A stretch of 64,000 bases of DNA from Siphonodentalium dalli. Taxonomy: Eukaryota > Mollusca > Scaphopoda > Gadilida > Siphonodentaliidae. Below, one piece after another: positions 48,200-63,100 of the stretch. The notes under the pieces were generated by a model. The model had not been told where the DNA came from. It was given only the letters and a program-made list of their open reading frames with translations, and did not search any database. The stretch lies in contig CP136062.1 of assembly GCA_032622095.1 (NCBI GenBank), positions 53,673,849 to 53,737,848 of the forward strand, written 5' to 3'. Position 1 is the stretch's first letter; every line of letters begins with the position of its first letter. The position numbers and the translations under genes are program-made.

Positions 48200-51100
48200 C
48201 TGCACCAGACACTATACATACCGGCGATCGGAATACTGGTGAAACCTCCTGCACCGGACACTATACTTACCGGCGATCGGAATACTTGTGAAACCTCCTG
48301 CACCAGACACTATACTTACCGGCGATCGGAATACTTGTGAAACCTCCTGCACCGGACACTATACTTACCGGCGATCGGAATACTTGTGAAACCTCCTGCA
48401 CCGGACACTATACTTACCGGCGATCGGAATACTGGTGAAACCTCCTGCACCAGACACTATACATACCGGCGATCGGAATACTTGTGAAACCTCCTGCACC
48501 GGACACTATACTTACCAGTGATCGGAATACTGGTGAAACCTCCTGCACCAGACACTATACATACCGGCGATCGGAATACTTGTGAAACCTCCTGCACCGG
48601 ACACTATACTTACCGGCGATCGGAACACTGGTGAAACCTCCTGCACCAGACACTATACATACCGGCGATCGGAATACTTGTGAAATCTCTTGCACCGGAC
48701 ACTATACTTACCAGTGATCGGAATACTGGTGAAACCTCCTTCACTGGACACTATACTTACCGGCGATCGGAATTACATGTGAAACCTCCTGCACCAGACA
48801 CTATACTTACCGGCGATCGGAATGCTGGTGAAACCTCCTTCCCCGGACACTATACTTACCGGCGATCGGAATACTGGTGAAACCTCCTTCACCGGACACT
48901 ATACTTACCGGCGATCGGAATGCTGGTGAAACTTCCTGCCCCGGACACTATACTTACCGGCGATCGGAATGCTGGTGAAACCTCCTGCCCCGGACACTAT
49001 ACTTACCGGCGATCAGAATGCTGGTGAAACCTCCTTCACCGGAAACTATACTTACCAGCGATCGGAATACTGATGAAACCTCCTGCACCAGACACTATAC
49101 TTACCAGCGATTGGAATAATGGTGAAACCTCCTGCACCAGACACTATACTTACCAGCGATTGGAATACTGATGAAACCTCCTGCACCAGACACTATACTT
49201 ACCGGCGATCGGAATACTCGTGAAACCTCCTGTACCGGACACTATACTTACCGGCGAACTGAATACTGGTGAAACCTCCTGCACCAGACACTATACTTAC
49301 CGGCGATCGGAATACTCGTGAAACCTCCTGTACCGGACACTATACTTACCGGCGAACTGAATACTGGTGAAACCTCCTGCACCAGACACTATACTTACCG
49401 GCGAACTGAATACTGGTGAAACCTCCTTCACCGGACACTATACTTACCGGCGATCGGAATACTGATGAAACCTCCTGTACCGGACACTATACTTACCAGC
49501 GATCAGAATACTGATGAAACCTCCTGCACCAGACACTATACTTACCAGCGATTGGAATAATGGTGAAACCTCCTGCACCAGACACTATACTTACCAGCGA
49601 TCAGAATACTGATGAAACCTCCTGTACCGGACACTATACTTACCAGCGATCAGAATACTGATGAAACCTCCTGTACCGGACACTATACTTACCAGCGATC
49701 AGAATACTGGTGAAACCTCCTGCACCGGACACTATACTTACCAGCGATCAGAATACTGGTGAAACCTCCTGTACCGGACACTATACTTACCGCCGATCGG
49801 AATACTGGTGAAACCTCCTGTACCGGACACTATACTTACCAGCGATTGGAATACTGATGAAACCTCCTGCACCAGACACTATACTTACCAGCGATCAGAA
49901 TACTGGTGAAACCTCCTGCACCGGACACTATACTTACCGGCGATTGGAATACTGGTGAAACCTCCTGCACCGGACACTATACTTACCAGCGATCAGAATA
50001 CTGGTGAAACCTCCTGCACCGGACACTATACTTACCGGCGATTGGAATACTGGTGAAACCTCCTGCACCAGACACTATACATACCGGCGATCGGAATACT
50101 GGTGAAACCTCCTGCACCGGACACTATACTTACCGGCGATCGGAATACTTGTGAAACCTCCTGCACCAGACACTATACTTACCGGCGATCGGAATACTTG
50201 TGAAACCTCCTGCACCGGACACTATACTTACCGGCGATCGGAATACTTGTGAAACCTCCTGCACCGGACACTATACTTACCGGCGATCGGAATACTGGTG
50301 AAACCTCCTGCACCAGACACTATACATACCGGCGATCGGAATACTTGTGAAACCTCCTGCACCGGACACTATACTTACCAGTGATCGGAATACTGGTGAA
50401 ACCTCCTGCACCAGACACTATACATACCGGCGATCGGAATACTTGTGAAACCTCCTGCACCGGACACTATACTTACCGGCGATCGGAACACTGGTGAAAC
50501 CTCCTGCACCAGACACTATACATACCGGCGATCGGAATACTTGTGAAATCTCTTGCACCGGACACTATACTTACCAGTGATCGGAATACTGGTGAAACCT
50601 CCTTCACTGGACACTATACTTACCGGCGATCGGAATTACATGTGAAACCTCCTGCACCAGACACTATACTTACCGGCGATCGGAATGCTGGTGAAACCTC
50701 CTTCCCCGGACACTATACTTACCGGCGATCGGAATACTGGTGAAACCTCCTTCACCGGACACTATACTTACCGGCGATCGGAATGCTGGTGAAACTTCCT
50801 GCCCCGGACACTATACTTACCGGCGATCGGAATGCTGGTGAAACCTCCTGCCCCGGACACTATACTTACCGGCGATCAGAATGCTGGTGAAACCTCCTTC
50901 ACCGGAAACTATACTTACCAGCGATCGGAATACTGATGAAACCTCCTGCACCAGACACTATACTTACCAGCGATTGGAATAATGGTGAAACCTCCTGCAC
51001 CAGACACTATACTTACCAGCGATTGGAATACTGATGAAACCTCCTGCACCAGACACTATACTTACCGGCGATCGGAATACTCGTGAAACCTCCTGTACCG

Positions 51101-51390
51101 GACACTATACTTACCGGCGAACTGAATACTGGTGAAACCTCCTGCACCAGACACTATACTTACCGGCGATCGGAATACTCGTGAAACCTCCTGTACCGGA
51201 CACTATACTTACCGGCGAACTGAATACTGGTGAAACCTCCTGCACCAGACACTATACTTACCGGCGAACTGAATACTGGTGAAACCTCCTTCACCGGACA
51301 CTATACTTACCGGCGATCGGAATACTGATGAAACCTCCTGTACCGGACACTATACTTACCAGCGATCAGAATACTGATGAAACCTCCTTC
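48200..51390. repeat. 1,863-bp satellite duplication (one full and one truncated copy)
   Basis: 48,200-50,062 is repeated from 50,063 with a constant 1,863-bp offset (markers: TGTGAAATCTCTTGCACCGG at 48,683 and 50,546; GAAACTTCCTGCCCCGGACA at 48,928 and 50,791). The second copy breaks off near 51,385 at an irregular junction. Confidence 0.85.
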
Positions 51391-54185
51391 ACCGGACACT
51401 ATACTTCCTGTACCGGACACTATACTTACCAGCGATCAGAATACTGATGAAACCTCCTTCACCGGACACTATACTTACCGGCGATCGGAATGCTGGTGAA
51501 ACTTCCTGCCCGGACACTATACTTACCGGCGATCGGAATGCTGGTGAAACCTCCTGCCCCGGACACTATACTTACCGGCGATCAGAATGCTGGTGAAACC
51601 TCCTTCACCGGAAACTATACTTACCAGCGATCGGAATACTGATGAAACCTCCTGCACCAGACACTATACTTACCAGCGATTGGAATAATGGTGAAACCTC
51701 CTGCACCAGACACTATACTTACCAGCGATTGGAATACTGATGAAACCTCCTGCACCAGACACTATACTTACCGGCGATCGGAATACTCGTGAAACCTCCT
51801 GTACCGGACACTATACTTACCGGCGAACTGAATACTGGTGAAACCTCCTGCACCAGACACTATACTTACCGGCGATCGGAATACTCGTGAAACCTCCTGT
51901 ACCGGACACTATACTTACCGGCGAACTGAATACTGGTGAAACCTCCTGCACCAGACACTATACTTACCGGCGAACTGAATACTGGTGAAACCTCCTTCAC
52001 CGGACACTATACTTACCGGCGATCGGAATACTCGTGAAACCTCCTTCACCAGACACTATACTTACCGGCGAACTGAATACTGGTGAAACCTCCTTCACCG
52101 GACACTATACTTACCGGCGATCGGAATACTGATGAAACCTCCTGTACCGGACACTATACTTACCAGCGATCAGAATACTGATGAAACCTCCTGCACCAGA
52201 CACTATACTTACCAGCGATTGGAATAATGGTGAAACCTCCTGCACCAGACACTATACTTACCAGCGATCAGAATACTGATGAAACCTCCTGTACCGGACA
52301 CTATACTTACCAGCGATCAGAATACTGATGAAACCTCCTGTACCGGACACTATACTTACCAGCGATCAGAATACTGGTGAAACCTCCTGCACCGGACACT
52401 ATACTTACCAGCGATCAGAATACTGGTGAAACCTCCTGTACCGGACACTATACTTACCGGCGATCGGAATACTGGTGAAACCTCCTTCACCGGACACTAT
52501 ACTTACCGGCGATCGGAATGCTGGTGAAACTTCCTGCCCCGGACACTATACTTACCGGCGATCGGAATGCTGGTGAAACCTCCTGCCCCGGACACTATAC
52601 TTACCGGCGATCAGAATGCTGGTGAAACCTCCTTCACCGGAAACTATACTTACCAGCGATCGGAATACTGATGAAACCTCCTGCACCAGACACTATACTT
52701 ACCAGCGATTGGAATAATGGTGAAACCTCCTGCACCAGACACTATACTTACCAGCGATTGGAATACTGATGAAACCTCCTGCACCAGACACTATACTTAC
52801 CGGCGATCGGAATACTCGTGAAACCTCCTGTACCGGACACTATACTTACCGGCGAACTGAATACTGGTGAAACCTCCTGCACCAGACACTATACTTACCG
52901 GCGATCGGAATACTCGTGAAACCTCCTGTACCGGACACTATACTTACCGGCGAACTGAATACTGGTGAAACCTCCTGCACCAGACACTATACTTACCGGC
53001 GAACTGAATACTGGTGAAACCTCCTTCACCGGACACTATACTTACCGGCGATCGGAATACTGATGAAACCTCCTGTACCGGACACTATACTTACCAGCGA
53101 TCAGAATACTGATGAAACCTCCTGCACCAGACACTATACTTACCAGCGATTGGAATAATGGTGAAACCTCCTGCACCAGACACTATACTTACCAGCGATC
53201 AGAATACTGATGAAACCTCCTGTACCGGACACTATACTTACCAGCGATCAGAATACTGATGAAACCTCCTGTACCGGACACTATACTTACCAGCGATCAG
53301 AATACTGGTGAAACCTCCTGCACCGGACACTATACTTACCAGCGATCAGAATACTGGTGAAACCTCCTGTACCGGACACTATACTTACCGCCGATCGGAA
53401 TACTGGTGAAACCTCCTGTACCGGACACTATACTTACCAGCGATTGGAATACTGATGAAACCTCCTGCACCAGACACTATACTTACCAGCGATCAGAATA
53501 CTGGTGAAACCTCCTGCACCGGACACTATACTTACCGGCGATTGGAATACTGGTGAAACCTCCTGCACCGGACACTATACTTACCAGCGATCATAATACT
53601 GGTGAAACCTCCTGCACCGGACACTATACTTACCGGCGATTGGAATACTGGTGAAACCTCCTGCACCGGACACTATACTTACCAGCGATCAGAATACTGG
53701 TGAAACCTCCTGCACCGGACACTATACTTACCGCCGATCGGAATACTGGTGAAACCTCCTGTACCGGACACTATACTTACCAGCGATTGGAATGCTGGTG
53801 AAACCTCCTGAACCGGACACTATACTTACCGGCGATCGGAATACTTGTGAAACATCCTGCACAGGACACTATACATACCGCCAATCGGAATACTGGTGAA
53901 ACCTCCTGCACCAGACACTATACATACCGGCGATCGGAATACTTGTGAAACATCCTGTACCGGACACTATACTTACCGGCGATCGGAATACTGGTGAAAC
54001 ATCCTGCACCGGACACTATACTTACCGGCGATCGGAATACTGGTGAAACCTACTGCACCGGACACTATACTTACCGGCGATCGGAATACTGGTGAAACCT
54101 CCTGCACCGGACACTATACTTACCGGCGATCGGAATACTGGTGAAACCTCCTGCACCAGACACAATACTTACCGGCGATCGGAAT
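51391..54185. repeat. Composite satellite segment of re-used blocks
   Basis: The GGAATGCTGGTGAAACTTCC block seen at 48,920 and 50,783 reappears near 51,490 and 52,510. Strings of CCAGCGATTGGAATAATGG monomers from the 45-46 kb domain follow each time. This indicates local transposition or unequal exchange between the variant domain and the canonical domain. Confidence 0.7.
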
Positions 54186-54189
54186 ACTT

Positions 54190-57100
54190 GTGAAACCTCC
54201 TGCACCGGACACTATACTTACCGGTGATCGGAATGCTGGTGAAACCTCCTTCACCGGACACTATACTTACCGGCGATCGGAATTACTTGTGAAACCTCCT
54301 TCACCAGACACTATACTTACCGGTGATCGGACTGCTGGTGAAACCTCCAGTACCGGAAACTATACATACCGCGATCGGAATACTGGTGAATCCTACTGCA
54401 CCGGACACTAGATTTACCGTCGATCGGAATTACTTGTGAAACCTCCTGCAGCGGACACTATACTTACCCGCGATCGGAATTACTTGTGAAACCTCCTGCA
54501 CCAGACACTATAGTTACCGGCGATCGGAATACTTGTGAAACCTCCTGCAGCGGACACTATACTTACCCGCGATCGGAATTACTTGTGAAACCTCCTGCAC
54601 CAGACACTATAGTTACCGGCGATCGGCATACTTGTGAAACCTCCTGCACCAGACACTATACTTACCGGCGATCGGAATACTTGTGAAACCTCCTGCACCG
54701 GACACTATACTTACCGGCGATCAGAATACTGGTGAAACCTCCTGCACCAGACACTATACTTACCGGCGATCGGAATTACATGTGAAACCTCCTGCACCGG
54801 ACACTATACTTACCGGCGATCGGAATACTTGTGAAACCTCCTGCACCAGACACTGTTTACCGGCGATAGGAATTACTTGTGAAACCTCCTGCACCGGACA
54901 CTATACTTACCGGCGATCGGAATACTGGTGAAACCTCCTGCACCGGACACTATTTACCGGCGATCGGAATTACTTTTGAAACCTCCTGTACCGGACACTA
55001 TACTTACCGGCGATCGGAATACTGGTGAAACCACCTGCACCGGACACTATACTTACCGGCGATCGGAATTACTGGTGAAACCTCCTACACCGGACACTAT
55101 ACTTACCGGCGATAGGAATTACTTGTGAAACCTCCTGCACCAGACACTATACTTACCGGCGAACTGAATACTGGTGAAACCTCCTGCACCAGACACTATA
55201 CTTACCGGCGAACTGACTACTGGTGAAACCTCCTTCACCGGACACTATACTTACCGGCGATCGGAATGCTGGTGAAACCTCCAGTACCGGAAACTATACA
55301 TACCGGCGATCGGAATACTGGTGAAACCTCCTGCACCGGACACTACACATACCGCCGATCGGAATACTGGTGAAACCTCCTGTACCGGACACTATACTTA
55401 CCGGCGATCGGAATTACTTGTGAAACCTCCTGCACCAGACACTATACTTACCGACGAACTGAATACTGGTGAAACCTCCTGCTCAAGACACTATACTTAC
55501 CAGCGATCAGAATACTGGTGAAACCTCCTGCACCGGACACTATACTTACCGCCGATCGGAATACTGGTGAAACATCCTGTACCGGACACTATACTTACCA
55601 GCGATTGGAATGCTGGTGAAACCTCCTGTACCGGACACTATACTTACCGGCGATCGGAATACTTGTGAAACATCCTGCACCGGACACTATACATACCGCC
55701 AATCGGAATACTGATGAAACCTCCTGCACCAGACACTATACATACCGGCGATCGGAATACTTGTGTAACATCCTGTACCGGACACTATACTTACCGGCGA
55801 TCGGAATACTGGTGATACATCCTGCACCGGACACTATACTTACCGGCGAACTGAATACTGGTGAAACCTCCTGCACCGGACACTATACTTACCGGCGATC
55901 GGAATACTGGTGAAACCTACTGCACCGGACACTATACTTACCGGCGATCGGAATACTGGTGAAACCTCCTGCACCGGACACTATACTTACCGGCGATCGG
56001 AATACTGGTGAAACCTCCTGCACCAGACACAATACTTACCGGCGATCGGAATACTTGTGAAACCTCCTGCACCGGACACTATACTTACCGGTGATCGGAA
56101 TGCTGGTGAAACCTCCTTCACCGGACACTATACTTACCGGCGATCGGAATTACTTGTGAAACCTCCTTCACCAGACCCTATACTAACCGGTGATCGGACT
56201 GCTGGTGAAACCTCCAGTACCGGAAACTATACATACCGCGATCGGAATACTGGTGAATCCTACTGCACCGGACACTAGATTTACCGTCGATCGGAATTAC
56301 TTGTGAAACCTCCTGCAGCGGACACTATACTTACCCGCGATCGAAATTACTTGTGAAACCTCCTGCACCAGACACTATAGTTACCGGCGATCGGAATACT
56401 TGTGAAACCTCCTGCAGCGGACACTATACTTACCCGCGATCGGAATTACTTGTGAAACCTCCTGCACCAGACACTATAGTTACCGTCGATCGGAATACTT
56501 GTGAAACCTCCTGCACCAGACACTATACTTACCGGCGATCGGAATACTTGTGAAACCTCCTGCACCGGACACTATACTTACCGGCGATCAGAATACTGGT
56601 GAAACCTCCTGCACCAGACACTATACTTACCGGCGATCGGAATTACATGTGAAACCTCCTGCACCGGACACTATACTTACCGGCGATCGGAATACTTGTG
56701 AAACCTCCTGCACCAGACACTGTTTACCGGCGATAGGAATTACTTGTGAAACCTCCTGCACCGGACACTATACTTACCGGCGATCGGAATACTGGTGAAA
56801 CCTCCTGCACCGGACACTATTTACCGGCGATCGGAATTACTTTTGAAACCTCCTGTACCGGACACTATACTTACCGGCGATCGGAATACTGGTGAAACCA
56901 CCTGCACCGGACACTATACTTACCGGCGATCGGAATTACTGGTGAAACCTCCTACACCGGACACTATACTTACCGGCGATAGGAATTACTTGTGAAACCT
57001 CCTGCACCAGACACTATACTTACCGGCGAACTGAATACTGGTGAAACCTCCTGCACCAGACACTATACTTACCGGCGAACTGACTACTGGTGAAACCTCC

Positions 57101-60100
57101 TTCACCGGACACTATACTTACCGGCGATCGGAATGCTGGTGAAACCTCCAGTACCGGAAACTATACATACCGGCGATCGGAATACTGGTGAAACCTCCTG
57201 CACCGGACACTACACATACCGCCGATCGGAATTCTGGTGAAACCTCCTGTACCGGACACTATACTTACCGGCGATCGGAATTACTTGTGAAACCTCCTGC
57301 ACCAGACACTATACTTACCGACGAACTGAATACCGGTGAAACCTCCTGCACAAGACACTATACTTACCAGCGATCAGAATACTGGTGAAACCTCCTGCAG
57401 CGGACACTATACTTACCGCCGATCGGAATACTGGTGAAACATCCTGTACCGGACACTATACTTACCAGCGATTGGAATGCTGGTGAAACCTCCTGTACCG
57501 GACACTATACTTACCGGCGATCGGAATACTTGTGAAACATCCTGCACCGGACACTATACATACCGCCAATCGGAATACTGGTGAAACCTCCTGCACCAGA
57601 CACTATACATACCGGCGATCGGAATACTTGTGAAACATCCTGTACCGGACACTATACTTACCGGCGATCGGAATACTGGTGATACATCCTGCACCGGACA
57701 CTATACTTACCGGCGAACTGAATACTGGTGAAACCTCCTGCACCGGACACTATACTTACCGGCGATCGGAATACTGGTGAAACCTACTGCACCGGACACT
57801 ATACTTACCGGCGATCGGAATACTGGTGAAACCTCCTGCACCAGACACAATACGTACCGGCGATCGGAATACTTGTGAAACCTCCTGCACCGGACACTAT
57901 ACTTACCGGTGATCGGAATGCTGGTGAAACCTCCTTCACCGGACACTATACTTACCGGCGATCGGAATTACTTGTGAAACCTCCTTCACCAGACCCTATA
58001 CTAACCGGTGATCGGACTGCTGGTGAAACCTCCAGTACCGGAAACTATACATACCGCGATCGGAATACTGGTGAATCCTACTGCACCGGACACTAGATTT
58101 ACCGTCGATCGGAATTACTTGTGAAACCTCCTGCAGCGGACACTATACTTACCCGCGATCGGAATTACTTGTGAAACCTCCTGCACCAGACACTATAGTT
58201 ACCGGCGATCGGAATACTTGTGAAACCTCCTGCAGCGGACACTATACTTACCCGCGATCGGAATTACTTGTGAAACCTCCTGCACCAGACACTATAGTTA
58301 CCGGCGATCGGAATACTTGTGAAACCTCCTGCACCAGACACTATACTTACCGGCGATCGGAATACTTGTGAAACCTCCTGCACCGGACACTATACTTACC
58401 GGCGATCAGAATACTGGTGAAACCTCCTGCACCAGACACTATACTTACCGGCGATCGGAATTACATGTGAAACCTCCTGCACCGGACACTATACTTACCG
58501 GCGATCGGAATACTTGTGAAACCTCCTGCACCAGACACTGTTTACCGGCGATAGGAATTACTTGTGAAACCTCCTGCACCGGACACTATACTTACCGGCG
58601 ATCGGAATACTGGTGAAACCTCCTGCACCGGACACTATTTACCGGCGATAGGAATTACTTTTGAAACCTCCTGTACCGGACACTATACTTACCGGCGATC
58701 GGAATACTGGTGAAACCACCTGCACCGGACACTATACATACCGGCGATCGGAATTACTGGTGAAACCTCCTACACCGGACACTATACTTACCGGCGATAG
58801 GAATTACTTGTGAAACCTCCTGCACCAGACACTATACTTACCGGCGAACTGAATACTGGTGAAACCTCCTGCACCAGACACTATACTTACCGGCGAACTG
58901 ACTACTGGTGAAACCTCCTTCACCGGACACTATACTTACCGGCGATCGGAATGCTGGTGAAACCTCCAGTACCGGAAACTATACATACCGGCGATCGGAA
59001 TACTGGTGAAACCTCCTGCACCGGACACTACACATACCGCCGATCGGAATACTGGTGAAACCTCCTGTACCGGACACTATACTTACCGGCGATCGGAATT
59101 ACTTGTGAAACCTCCTGCACCAGACACTATACTTACCGACGAACTGAATACTGGTGAAACCTCCTGCACAAGACACTATACTTACCAGCGATCAGAATAC
59201 TGGTGAAACCTCCTGCACCGGACACTATACTTACCGCCGATCGGAATACTGGTGAAACCTCCTGTACCGGACACTATACTTACCAGCGATTGGAATGCTG
59301 GTGAAACCTCCTGTACCGGACACTATACTTACCGGCGATCGGAATACTTGTGAAACATCCTGCACCGGACACTATACATACCGCCAATCGGAATACTGGT
59401 GAAACCTCCTGCACCAGACACTATACATACCGGCGATCGGAATACTTGTGAAACATCCTGTACCGGACACTATACTTACCGGCGATCGGAATACTGGTGA
59501 AACATCCTGCACCGGACACTATACTTACCGGCGATCGGAATACTGGTGAAACCTCCTGCACCGGACACTACACATACCGCCAATCGGAATACTGGTGAAA
59601 CCTCCTGCACCGGACACTATACTTACCGGCGATCGGAATACTTGTGAAACCTCCTGCACCGGACACTATACTTACCGGCGATCGGAATACTGGTGAAAAC
59701 TCCTTCACCAGACACTATACTTACCGGCGATCGGAATTACATGTGAAACCTCCTTCACCGGACACTATACTTACCGGCGATCGGAATACTGGTGAAACCT
59801 CCTTCACCGGACACTATACTTACCGGCGATCGGAATTACATGTGAAACCTCCTGCACCGGACACTATACTTACCGGCGATCGGAATACTGGTGAAACCTC
59901 CTTCACCAGACACTATACTTACCGGCGATCGGAATTACACGTGAAACCTCCTGCACCGGACACTATACTTACCGGCGATCGGAATACTGGTGAAACCTCC
60001 TTCACCGGACACTATACTTACCGGCGATCGGAATTACATGTGAAACCTCCTTCACCGGACACTATACTTACCGGCGATAGGAATGCAGGTGAAACCTCCT

Positions 60101-63100
60101 TCACCGGACACTATACTTACCGGCGATCAGAATGCTGGTGAAACCTCCTTCACCGGAAACTATACATACCGGCGATCGGAATACTGGTGAAACCTCCTGT
60201 ACCGGACACTATACTTACCGTCGATTGGAATTGCTTGTGAAACCTCCTGCACCGGACACTATACTTACCGTCGATTGGAATTACTTGTGAAACCTCCTGC
60301 ACCGGACACTATACTTACCGTCGATTGGAATTGCTTGTGAAACCTCCTGCACCGGACACTATACTTACCGGCGATCGGAATTACTTGTGAAACCTCCTGC
60401 AGCGGACACTATACTTACCGGTGATCGGACTGCTGGTGAAACCTCCAGTACCGGAAACTATACATACCGCGATCGGAATACTGGTGAATCCTACTGCACC
60501 GGACACTAGATTTACCGTCGATCGGAATTACTTGTGAAACCTCCTGCAGCGGACACTATACTTACCCGCGATCGGAATTACTTGTGAAACCTCCTGCACC
60601 AGACACTATAGTTACCGGCGATCGGAATACTTGTGAAACCTCCTGCAGCGGACACTATACTTACCCGCGATCGGAATTACTTGTGAAACCTCCTGCACCA
60701 GACACTATAGTTACCGGCGATCGGAATACTTGTGAAACCTCCTGCACCAGACACTATACTTACCGGCGATCGGAATACTTGTGAAACCTCCTGCACCGGA
60801 CACTATACTTACCGGCGATCAGAATACTGGTGAAACCTCCTGCACCAGACACTATACTTACCGGCGATCGGAATTACATGTTAAACCTCCTGCACCGGAC
60901 ACTATACTTACCGGCGATCGGAATACTTGTGAAACCTCCTGCACCAGACACTGTTTACCGGCGATAGGAATTACTTGTGAAACCTCCTGCACCGGACACT
61001 ATACTTACCGGCGATCGGAATACTGGTGAAACCTCCTGCACCGGACACTATTTACCGGCGATCGGAATTACTTTTGAAACCTCCTATACCGGACACTATA
61101 CTTACCGGCGATCGGAATACTGGTGAAACCACCTGCACCGGACACTATACATACCGGCGATCGGAATTACTGGTGAAACCTCCTACACCGGACACTATAC
61201 TTACCGGCGATAGGAATTACTTGTGAAACCTCCTGCACCAGACACTATACTTACCGGCGAACTGAATACTGGTGAAACCTCCTGCACCAGACACTATACT
61301 TACCGGCGAACTGACTACTGGTGAAACCTCCTTCACCGGACACTATACTTACCGGCGATCGGAATGCTGGTGAAACCTCCAGTACCGGAAACTATACATA
61401 CCGGCGATCGGAATACTGGTGAAACCTCCTGCACCGGACACTACACATACCGCCGATCGGAATACTGGTGAAACCTCCTGTACCGGACACTATACTTACC
61501 GGCGATCGGAATTACTTGTGAAACCTCCTGCACCAGACACTATACTTACCGACGAACTGAATACTGGTGAAACCTCCTGCACAAGACACTATACTTACCC
61601 GCGATCAGAATACTGGTGAAACCTCCTGCACCGGACACTATACTTACCGCCGATCGGAATACTGGTGAAACCTCCTGTACCGGACACTATACTTACCAGC
61701 GATTGGAATGCTGGTGAAACCTCCTGTACCGGACACTATACTTACCGGCGATCGGAATACTTGTGAAACATCCTGCACCGGACACTATACATACCGCCAA
61801 TCGGAATACTGGTGAAACCTCCTGCACCAGACACTATACATACCGGCGATTGGAATACTTGTGAAACATCCTGTACCGGACACTATACTTACCGGCGATC
61901 GGAATACTGGTGAAACATCCTGCACCGGACACTATACTTACCGGCGATCGGAATACTGGTGAAACCTCCTGCACCGGACACTACACATACCGCCAATCGG
62001 AATACTGGTGAAACCTCCTGCACCGGACACTATACTTACCGGCGATCGGAATACTTGTGAAACCTCCTGCACCGGACACTATACTTACCGGCGATCGGAA
62101 TACTGGTGAAAACTCCTTCACCAGACACTATACTTACCGGCGATCGGAATTACATGTGAAACCTCCTTCACCGGACACTATACTTACCGGCGATCGGAAT
62201 ACTGGTGAAACCTCCTTCACCGGACACTATACTTACCGGCGATCGGAATTACATGTGAAACCTCCTGCACCGGACACTATACTTACCGGCGATCGGAATA
62301 CTGGTGAAACCTCCTTCACCAGACACTATACTTACCGGCGATCGGAATTACACGTGAAACCTCCTGCACCGGACACTATACTTACCGGCGATCGGAATAC
62401 TGGTGAAACCTCCTTCACCGGACACTATACTTACCGGCGATCGGAATTACATGTGAAACCTCCTTCACCGGACACTATAGTTACCGGCGATAGGAATGCA
62501 GGTGAAACCTCCTTCACCGGACACTATACTTACCGGCGATCAGAATGCTGGTGAAACCTCCTTCACCGGAAACTATACATACCGGCGATCGGAATACTGG
62601 TGAAACCTCCTGTACCGGACACTATACTTACCGTCGATTGGAATTGCTTGTGAAACCTCCTGCACCGGACACTATACTTACCGTCGATTGGAATTACTTG
62701 TGAAACCTCCTGCACCGGACACTATACTTACCGTCGATTGGAATTGCTTGTGAAACCTCCTGCACCGGACACTATACTTACCGGCGATCGGAATTACTTG
62801 TGAAACCTCCTGCAGCGGACACTATACTTACCGGTGATCGGACTGCTGGTGAAACCTCCAGTACCGGAAACTATACATACCGCGATCGGAATACTGGTGA
62901 ATCCTACTGCACCGGACACTAGATTTACCGTCGATCGGAATTACTTGTGAAACCTCCTGCAGCGGACACTATACTTACCCGCGATCGGAATTACTTGTGA
63001 AACCTCCTGCACCAGACACTATAGTTACCGGCGATCGGAATACTTGTGAAACCTCCTGCAGCGGACACTATACTTACCCGCGATCGGAATTACTTGTGAA

